64,000 bases of DNA from Plectrocnemia conspersa. Lineage: Eukaryota; Arthropoda; Insecta; Trichoptera; Polycentropodidae. Shown in pieces: positions 56,063 to 64,000 of this stretch (within the stretch, counting starts at the first letter, position 1; the number at the start of each line of letters is the position of its first letter). The notes under the pieces were generated by a model. That model was not told the origin of the DNA, ran no database searches, and saw only the letters and a program-made list of their open reading frames with translations. The translations under genes were made by a program, and so were the position numbers. The stretch covers positions 1 through 64,000 of the forward strand of contig VTFK01000240.1 in assembly GCA_009617715.1 (NCBI GenBank), given 5' to 3'.

Positions 56063-57412
56063 CCCTTATGGTTAGAAATCCAAGTAAACAACACATAATA
56101 TATAAAAACAGCAATAAGAAAACACGCCGAGATTAACACTTATTTTAAGAAAAAATGAATATACAGTTCATTAAAGAATATTTTTGCCTAATTTAAATAA
56201 TGCAAACTGAACTTTTTGAAACTGAAATTTCTTTCAACAATTTTTTTCAATCGACGTCTGAGTCGTTCAAAAAAAAATTAAAAAATACCTTCATTTAATT
56301 ATGTAAAGTTTTAATAAAACAAATTATTGATTTTATCACTATAAAATTACCTCTATTTATACTATTAGTTTCATTATCAGACGACAAAATCTCAATGGAA
56401 AATGCTAGCAATTAGTGCTTAAGTTGCAACGTTTCTCTTTGTACATCTTCATTAAACGATTCTGCGAATAGTTGCAATGGAAACTGGTATTTATTGTTAT
56501 ATACGATCTTCGAAGTAAAACTTTACAATACTAGGATTGAAACATCTAACACTTTCACAACAAAATAACACAACGGCAAAATAGCACAACATAAATAATT
56601 AAAAAAATAAAATAGTTTAATTTGATGGATGGTTCGTGTAATCAGATATGAATTTTGTCAGTAGCAAATTTTTACGTCACGTCGAAAAAGATTATTAAAG
56701 TAGTCTCATTACGCGCCAATGCATTTATGCAGCTGGCTCGTCCAGTTGCCGTCTTGGATTGAAGCTAACAATGTCATGATTCATTGTCAACGTCCAACTA
56801 CGTCATATATTTCAAAGTTAATTAAAGCTTGAAGCGAAGAAAACTTTTCACAAACACAAAAATGCATGCGATGTTCTAAAGAGTTAAAATATTTTCTGAA
56901 AGCTTGTCATCAAATATTAGATAAATCAATGTTTTGAACAAAAAAATATCTTTGGAGCCTACATAATCTTACAGTCTAGCGCTGACTAGACCGCAGGCAG
57001 ATATTTATTGATTTTATTGATTATATATTTTAAATATTATATGCATATATAGACGAGTAGCTGGAATATTAGCTATGGGGAGCTTAACTTTGTAACTATT
57101 ATATTACAGATATTTCAAAAATAAAATAGTTAATGAATTTACAATCGCAGCCAGTTACAGCAGCCAGAAATTTATTATAAAACTCGTGATTAGACTTGAT
57201 AAATGCAGGTTTAGCTGTATGATGATTGTGTTTAAAAACGCTTAAATAAATTATTAAATAAATATTACCATAACTTTTCGATTACATATTGTATATGTAT
57301 ATATAAAAAGAACTGTAAATGATTATGAAAATTACAAAATTGTAAAGATATCAATTAGTTTCATCTCTTAAATATTTTACAAAAATAAATATGTTTAAAA
57401 CAGTAAAACGAG
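56063..57412. other. AT-rich DNA with a small GC patch
   Basis: A CG-containing patch at 56,690-56,830 (ACGCGCCAATGC; GTCCAGTTGCCGTCTTGG) may be a further island. Otherwise nothing recognised. Confidence 0.35.
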
Positions 57413-57931
57413 ATGAAAACACGAAAAGATAAACGTCAAATAAATTCAACACATAAGATAACCGTTTATAATTTTTTTTATCAAACTGCGAAAACTTCCG
57501 CACCGACTCGACTCCGGCATTCCAAATACGGATACAGCGACATGAGTTATGTGACAGAATTGCAACATAATTGCTTCCATGCAATTTTTTCTCATACGAT
57601 TTGCGACTTTCCTCGCCGCATGGCATTCTGGTCGTCTCTTTGCATTCGCGCGATTTCTCAACGAGCATTAATCGTCAACATTTTTTTAGTCCGTCAAGAA
57701 TTTTTCTTTTGTTGTTTCACAAAAGACGTGCTGGAAAGACGAGCCAATTATGTTACAACCGATCAAATGGGTTTGTTGGTTCAGTTACTTTGGACACATT
57801 TGACAAACAAACATGGTAATAAATTGTATCCATATCGACACGACTCTGACAGCCGTTTCGAAAACGATAGTAAATACTTTACACTCGCAACCTATGAGTA
57901 TGTAATGAGCATTGTTTCGAGTTTTTACTAG
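57413..57931 (+). CDS. Unidentified 172-codon open reading frame
   Basis: This is the longest open frame in the window not attributable to a transposon. It opens with ATG (MKTRKDKRQINS), contains FFYQTAKTSAPTRLRHSKY, a cysteine/phenylalanine-rich centre (QEFFFCCFTKDV) and ends YEYVMSIVSSFY. No domain, signal peptide or membrane segment is evident. Other frames in the same stretch are open too (57,351-57,668 and 57,446-57,661 minus; 57,571-57,819 plus), so CpG-rich composition may explain it. No intron or promoter evidence. It could equally be a conserved non-coding island. Confidence 0.15.
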   Translation: MKTRKDKRQINSTHKITVYNFFYQTAKTSAPTRLRHSKYGYSDMSYVTELQHNCFHAIFSHTICDFPRRMAFWSSLCIRAISQRALIVNIFLVRQEFFFCCFTKDVLERRANYVTTDQMGLLVQLLWTHLTNKHGNKLYPYRHDSDSRFENDSKYFTLATYEYVMSIVSSFY

Positions 57932-58818
57932 CATCAATAGCAGCATTCTAGGGCAAAATGTCTATCCAAAAAAGATGTGTTACCTGCTTTTTAAAATAAA
58001 CTATTGACTTGGAATGCTTACAAAATATTTCAAATTCTGTCTCTTTTTAAAAATATCTCGTAATAATTCATACAATATACACACAGATTTTAATTTTTAA
58101 GATAATAAATAGATGTAAATGCAAACTTTTATTTATACTAAATCTTAATACTTTTCATTTATAAAAAAATCTACAATTGATTAAAATAAAACATGACACA
58201 AATTTTTATGCCTTACATATATAATAATAAATTATGATATTTTAAAGCATAAAATAATTATATTGAAATCGCTTAAATAAAAAAAAATTCGAGTAAGAAC
58301 TTAACATGTCGTAAATCCGCAATAAATTAAATTGTTACCATACAACTTTCCGAAAAAATGTATACGTTATATTGACGCACATGACGATCGGAGATTCGGA
58401 CAGATTATCTAAACAAAGCGATGTTTGTTATTTTTTTATAAATACAAAGAAAATATATACCGTATTTTTATAAGAAATGCGATGACGCGTCGCGACAGAT
58501 TTTGAATGAGAAACAATAAAAAATAGATGGCGTACGTCAGATAATTATGGCAGGTACTCCTAACTTAAGACAAAATAGTTCACTTAAATCTCTATCAATA
58601 TAAGCTATACTGAACATCAACTGAAACATAAAAGACCGAGGAAGCAGCCGCTTCACACTTAACGTCAACCCTGTTCTAGCTACAAGATTCAAAATCCAGA
58701 GTTCAATCTTTAAAAATGACGGCTGCGTAAACATCGCGTATCAATAAAAATATACAATTACATTTTATAAAAATAAGCGTATGCGCAGAATAAAATATTT
58801 TTTATCCCAAAACAATAC
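57932..58818. other. AT-rich DNA, then a GC patch
   Basis: A GC patch at 58,310-58,540 holds CACATGACGATCGGAGATTC and GCGATGACGCGTCGCGACAG. A 65-codon minus-strand frame (58,537-58,734) has no domain. Confidence 0.3.
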
Positions 58819-59898
58819 AGTCTAATGCCTGCACTAGACTCTCTGGAAGTTGGACAAGGTTTGCCAAGGACGGAGAATATAGTGGATTACTTCGGTAAAG
58901 TTCGGTTCTGCCCGCTCTAAAATCTCTCGGAAGTTGTCCGATGCTACCGAGAACGGGATGTAAAGTGGGGGTAATTCAGTCGGCTTGGCCAGCTTTGAGC
59001 GCTTCCGAAAATTGTCGGCAAAAGGACCAGAGTCAAAGGTACCGAAGTCGGAGCAGCTCTTTCGAGCGCGTGAGATACTTCCCCTTTCGTTCTCTCGCGT
59101 GTAAAGTGACGAGAGTGAGAGAGATAATAATATGATGTTTCGCAAACTGTGATAGAATGAGTAACTATGTTCAATTTCAGTATGCGTGTAGGCGTCCTAT
59201 GGTTAACACGCATGAAGAGCGCTGCATCGTGGTCACGTGGTCAAGTTATAATACCACATGCTTATCGGGGACTTCAACAGACTCTTACTGACATCTTTGA
59301 ATATTTTAGGGCACCAAAAGGGATTAATTATATGTTTGATAGTATATTCTTTTAACAGAAATCGTTATTATATTTTTTTTATATAAAATTAAATACTTTA
59401 AAAAATAATTAGTGGTATTTGATTTTGTTAAAAAAAATCGTTTCGAATATCTTTATGTATTTTCCTAGATCGGTTTATATAAATGTCACAACATAACGAA
59501 TTCTTATTTAGAATCGATGGCGACAAATTCTAGGATAGTCACAGATGTGGTGTTCGTATTCTGAAGTATCATTTTTATGCCTTATGGCATTTTGCAAAAG
59601 CCGACAAAGATTTTGCGTAAATTGAATATTTACGACCGAAAAGTATTCACTGATATTGCATTGGTGAGTGCCCACACAAACTTTTATAATTATCAATAGC
59701 GTAATTTACCTTTTTTTCGATCGCGCAAATATGCCGACTGTACGTGACAAAAGCCGCCGTCCAGACGTCATTCACGCCGCGAAGCGCATATAAATTCGCG
59801 ACAGTGTGGGCGCCTACTCGAAGTCGTAGATCTCGGCCGACTTCAGTTGTATCTTCGGTTCGGACAACTTCCAGAGAGTGTAATGCAGGCATTAGACT
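58819..59898. mobile_element. Nonautonomous TIR element, about 1.08 kb
   Basis: The left end reads AGTCTAATGCCTGCACTAGA then CTCTCTGGAAGTTG. The reverse complement of the right end reads AGTCTAATGCCTGCATTACA then CTCTCTGGAAGTTG, a TIR of about 34 bp with two or three mismatches. A second CTCTCGGAAGTTGTCCGA block sits inside at about 58,921. There is no transposase. The superfamily is unresolved: CACTA appears in the left end, but the flanks show no clear duplication. Confidence 0.75.
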
Positions 59899-60879
59899 AA
59901 ATGTTTTTTTTTAATTTTTTAAAGTCTGTTTTAACAATTATGTAGTGACTATCCATAATATTCGCGTTGTAATTAGCTTGTAAAAGATTTATAAAAACTA
60001 ATATTTTGGTTTTTGCTAAAAAAAATCGACGTTTTAGTAGCCTGGCCAAAAAAAGCTATGCACAATTGAGCATAAGCTCTGTATATATTTAACGAAAGTA
60101 ATTAACGCTTAATTGGGATAAACTATGAACAATATTATTGGATATCACCGTTACTTTAAAAACATTTGGATTTGTGTAATTTAAAATAAAACACCTGTTT
60201 AAACATCAGGAATGTCTTTTAGTATATTTAAAATATAACAACAGATTTTCCAACTTCGCTACAAATCAAGGAGTTTTAGAACAGTAGAATCATTGATCGC
60301 ATATGATCTATCACGTTGACATAACATAACTTTCCAGTTTGTTTTTATTTGCTATACATTCTGAACTTGCATCCAGCGGAGCTAACGCAGATACAACACG
60401 GTTTAAAAATATTATAAAATTTAAATCGAAATTAAATGCAAATTAATTACTATTTTAACGGTACTTATTTTCAGATAGTGTGAACGGTTATCCTTTGTCT
60501 TAATTTTTTATTTAATTCCGAAAAAGGGACACTTTTTACCTGATTTGAACAGTTTCGTTCAACGACCGATTGTGTAACAATTTTACATATTTTAAATATT
60601 TTTTTATAATTATTTAAAATATGTATTCAAATGGCGCTAAAGCTGACGAAAAATAAAAAACATTATCAAAAACAAATCAGCCATGAAACAATTTAATTCA
60701 TATCATTTCAATTGATATCGAACTTCAATTGTATTTATTTAATTCATATGAAGGTCTGCAAGTATGTTATATAAAATACAAGACCATACAAACTAAAATT
60801 GACGGTATTTAAAGTACTATTTTATTATGTTGTACATACAGTGAATAAGCTGATTAAATAAATGTGAAACGAACCATAA
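59899..60879. other. AT-rich DNA
   Basis: No feature recognised. Confidence 0.45.
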
Positions 60880-61230
60880 AAATACGCTGAATTCTTTCTC
60901 CCTTCTCCTATCTTCGCATTGCCGATATACAGTGTCAATGTACAACATTTCAAGATTGCGTATACGATCGTTTCAACGCGGATTGAACACTTCGGCATCT
61001 AAATAGTTAGAGCTATGTTAACACTTACAAAAACATTTATTCCATGTATAAGATTGCACAGATAGCGCGACCATTTCTCAATATTATTTTTGTAATTGCG
61101 TCGGAATTAATCGCGTTTTCTTTCTGCAAATTGCCCGTGATGGAGGTGTCGGGTTTGCTTTCGTATTTGCGTGTATCTTTCACGGCTCGTTTAACGCAAT
61201 GTATCTTCCGTATCTCGCATACTTAAAATT
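60880..61230. other. GC-moderate island 26
   Basis: CG-bearing block (CGTTTCAACGCGGATTGAAC; GATGGAGGTGTCGGGTTTGC) with a 60-codon open frame (61,044-61,226) of no known product. Confidence 0.3.
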
Positions 61231-62679
61231 TATGTTACAGTATCGTTCGCCAACTATCAAACACAATAATTCAACGGGATGCGCAATTTCTCGAATACGA
61301 GCGTAAACATTATTCGAAATAATGTTTCTAAAACAATATTAATTTATTGTTATATTTATATTGCGTATGAAAATAACTAAAGATGCTATTTATCTATACA
61401 TTAAACCAAATTACACTCTTCAAATTACACAAAATTAATCGTATATATATATACCTGTTTTAGTTTTCTGCCATTGCACCGGATTAGGGCTCTCAATTGT
61501 TTGTAGTTTTTAGCTATTACATACTTTTTGATCAGGAACGTCACTTCAGCTTTTTAAAATCACCAGAATTTAGATCAGCTGCGATTAAATCTAAAATTGA
61601 TAGAACGTTTTAAATACATAGTATTATCGAATTTTTTGTATGTATATGAAACAAATTTGAGATGCACAAATATCGTTTGTTTTGTGCGAATTTGCATATA
61701 AATTAAATAACTAGAAATAAATTAACCGTAATCGAACTATTGAACTGATCGAAATAAAATTTTGAGTTTGACTTTGACGAACAAATTCTACGAATTTCGG
61801 TCATAGTAGATATAATACAATTTTTTTCATTTTAAGATTTTTTTATATTTCATTCTAGATAGTATAAACAAGTATTCGAGCAATTATTTTAATATTTATA
61901 TAATTTAAAATCAGGCAAATATTCGAATATTCGATTGACAACCCTACAGGATATTGCTTCAAAATTTAAACGATTTACGTTAAAATTGTTACCTTGTAAT
62001 TTTGTATTGCTGTGAAAAATATCGATTTTTGAAGCCGAGAGATTGAATTCTTTCGTTTGTGATTGGTCGTTGACTCTAGCCATCAAACAAAGGAATGTTT
62101 TCATTTAAATAATAACTGATATAACGGTTAGCAACGTATTATTTAAAAATAATTTTACGTGTGTGTTTGTTTGCTTTGACTGTATATAAATATTCGGATT
62201 GCAAATTGTTTAAGTACGTTTTACTTATGAAAATGTGATATATACATAATGTGTGTGAATATTAAAAAGGTAAATTAATTAAACTATATAAACAATTATA
62301 AAATATAATCTTCGTAATGAAATATTGAAGTTATCAGGCTCCGAAAGCGAAAGTGACTTTTTCGATTTGCAATACAATAAAATTAACATGGAAAATTAAA
62401 AGCTTTAAAACGAAACATTGTATTTTTATATATATAATTGTTCCAAGACGTTGGATATGGTCATTTAATTTTTATATATATGTTTCCTATGGTGATAAAA
62501 CATCGTAGAAAAATAGTTTTCAATTGCGAATACAATATAAAAATGAAAGCTTAATAACGTACAAAAAAAATTTTGTGTATCAAAATATCTTATATAAGTT
62601 ACGGATTTTATCAACTCTAAATATTTATTAAAAAATAGCTAAATTATTTTAATATTTGTTTATTTATTATTGCCAAAAC
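61231..62679. other. AT-rich DNA
   Basis: A 71-codon minus-strand open frame (61,889-62,104) has no domain. No repeat was identified. Confidence 0.4.
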
Positions 62680-63760
62680 TAGGCGGAACTATGGTAACAC
62701 TGCGGAGAGGGCAGCATATTTTTTGGCAGACTGACGGAGAGACGACCGGTAGTGCCTCATCCATCCTCTTGGCGCCCTATTTCGTCATTCAATCAACTAC
62801 ACAGGTATTTAAAATGCTTCACCCTCTCATATCTAATATTAAGCATACTGTGTCCAAGGAGAGCTTGCTTATAACCATACATTTTGTTTTATCAATGTTT
62901 ATCTGTAGGCCCTTTTTAAAAGATAATTTATTTACACTATCCAGGGATGATTAAAAGTCGTCAATAGTCTCAGAAAATATTGCCATATCATCAGTATAAC
63001 GAATATTGTAATTTGTCTTCTCGTTGTTTTTTAATCCTTTTTGTCCCTGTAGTGGTTTTTTGTATTTGATTTGGTTCTATACATTAAAATATTAAGAAAA
63101 ATAAAAATATCTGTATTACAATATTTTCAGTTTGATCTTTAATTAATTTCAATACAGTTTTTTTAGGATGTCTTATCTCAGTCATGTAGCTCGGTAGAAC
63201 TTAGGCCCTCTATAAGATGGTTGAGTTTTACACGATCAAATTTTTCCCAAAATTTATAAAGTCATGACATCTCTGAAGTTGCGTCTGCATTCAGAAAAGC
63301 GATTTTCGTTCTTGGCTTTACTTATTTAAAATTGTTCCCTGCTAATATACATTAAAAAGAGTAAGAAAAAAAACATATCTCTGTATTAAAATATTTCGGT
63401 TTAATCTACCTTGTACCTCAAAGCTGATTGATTGCAATGCAGATTTTTGAGAATTCTTGCATCTTTATCATTTAATTCAATAGAACTTAGGCCCTTTATA
63501 AGATTATCATATTTTACGTGATCGAATGCTTTCTCAAAATCTATGAAGCAAATTTGAACAGATTTACGAATTTTGTGACATCTCTGAATTAGCGTCTGCA
63601 TGCAAAAAAGCGTTTTTCGTGTACCTAAATACATTTTTTTTCTGCTATTATCTTCTTCGCAAATGTGAAAATTCTTCTTTGTATAAAAAATAGAATTCAA
63701 TGAGTTATTTTTCCATATCGTATTTAATAAAATCCATATCAAATTTTAGTACAGGATATT
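62680..63760 (-). pseudogene. LINE-D reverse transcriptase remnant with internal duplication
   Basis: Minus strand, descending. 63,742-63,401 is open and encodes TRKTLFCMQTLIQRCHKI then CFIDFEKAFDHVKYDNLI (palm motif A) and GLSSIELNDKDARILKNLHC. A second, eroded copy of this stretch (CRRNFRDVM, then a VK-like and a GPKFYRAT-like block) follows at about 63,330-63,180. Then come TENIVIQIF, NIRYTDDMAIFSETIDDF (motif C, usually YADD) near 63,000, and KKGLQINIDKTKCMVISKL near 62,880. These are features of endonuclease/RT non-LTR elements of the Q..CRD..CFIDYEKAFD type; the clade is uncertain. Stops in several places show it is dead. Confidence 0.83.
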
Positions 63761-64000
63761 TATGATTATTTCCTATTCAATATTTATTCTTATATCATAA
63801 AACGCATTGATTTAGAATGCTTAGTATATTCTTTACAAAGCAAAAACTTCTAGGTGATGTTCAAAAATATTTATTTTTGAACATAGCAATTTACTAAAAT
63901 CATTGATTTTTATCTACATTTATTGACTGATTCTCTACAATTATTTTTCCAAATGTGTTTGTAGAAAACATGTTTATTTCTTTTGAAGTTAAACATACGC
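63761..64000. other. AT-rich DNA at the window edge
   Basis: No feature recognised. Confidence 0.4.

Overview
The window reads as non-coding, repeat-laden nuclear DNA from an animal, most likely an arthropod and probably an insect. It is strongly A/T-rich, has no bacterial gene density, and contains diverged Jockey/CR1-group LINEs, Tigger/pogo, hAT and piggyBac-type DNA transposons and tRNA-derived SINE heads. I found no host protein-coding exon I can defend. Almost every recognisable coding stretch is a decayed transposase or reverse transcriptase (RT).

Layout. 0-5.3 kb: a truncated LINE-A copy, a GC island, an old terminal-inverted-repeat (TIR) element and Tigger copy 1. 5.3-9.3 kb: GC islands, a diverged repeat built on a TGCACA theme, and a hAT remnant with its GC-rich terminus. 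9.7-12.35 kb: a 0.88-kb TIR element carrying a nested piggyBac-type MITE, abutting the best minus-strand LINE-A copy. 12.4-19.1 kb: GC islands alternating with AT-rich DNA, a hAT terminus, a LINE-B 3' end with a GC-rich body, a tRNA-SINE head and an eroded LINE-A. 19.3-22 kb: Tigger copy 2 and the oldest LINE-A copy. 22-30.8 kb: AT desert, island, hAT MITE, LINE-C, islands, R-element copy 1 with its palindrome, a true Jockey remnant and a hAT dimerisation domain. 31-47 kb: islands spaced every few kb, hAT termini, a LINE-B end, Tigger copy 3, a long AT desert, a BED-finger remnant and a LINE-D C-terminus. 47-64 kb: an orphan LINE-C 3' end, R-element copy 2 in inverted orientation, the plus-strand LINE-A, a possible solo LTR, a 172-codon unidentified ORF, a 1.08-kb TIR element and a LINE-D RT fragment with an internal duplication.

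The recurrent GC/CpG-richer islands (roughly 150-900 bp) set in AT-rich DNA, with no exons, are what a regulatory desert or a giant intron near a developmental gene would look like. That is inference and needs cross-species alignment. The least expected structures are: an unclassified repeat (here R-element) whose two main copies lie 22 kb apart in opposite orientation, each containing a long palindrome; three Tigger copies sharing one internal deletion; and LINE families whose 3' ends carry a conserved hairpin just before an A-rich tail.
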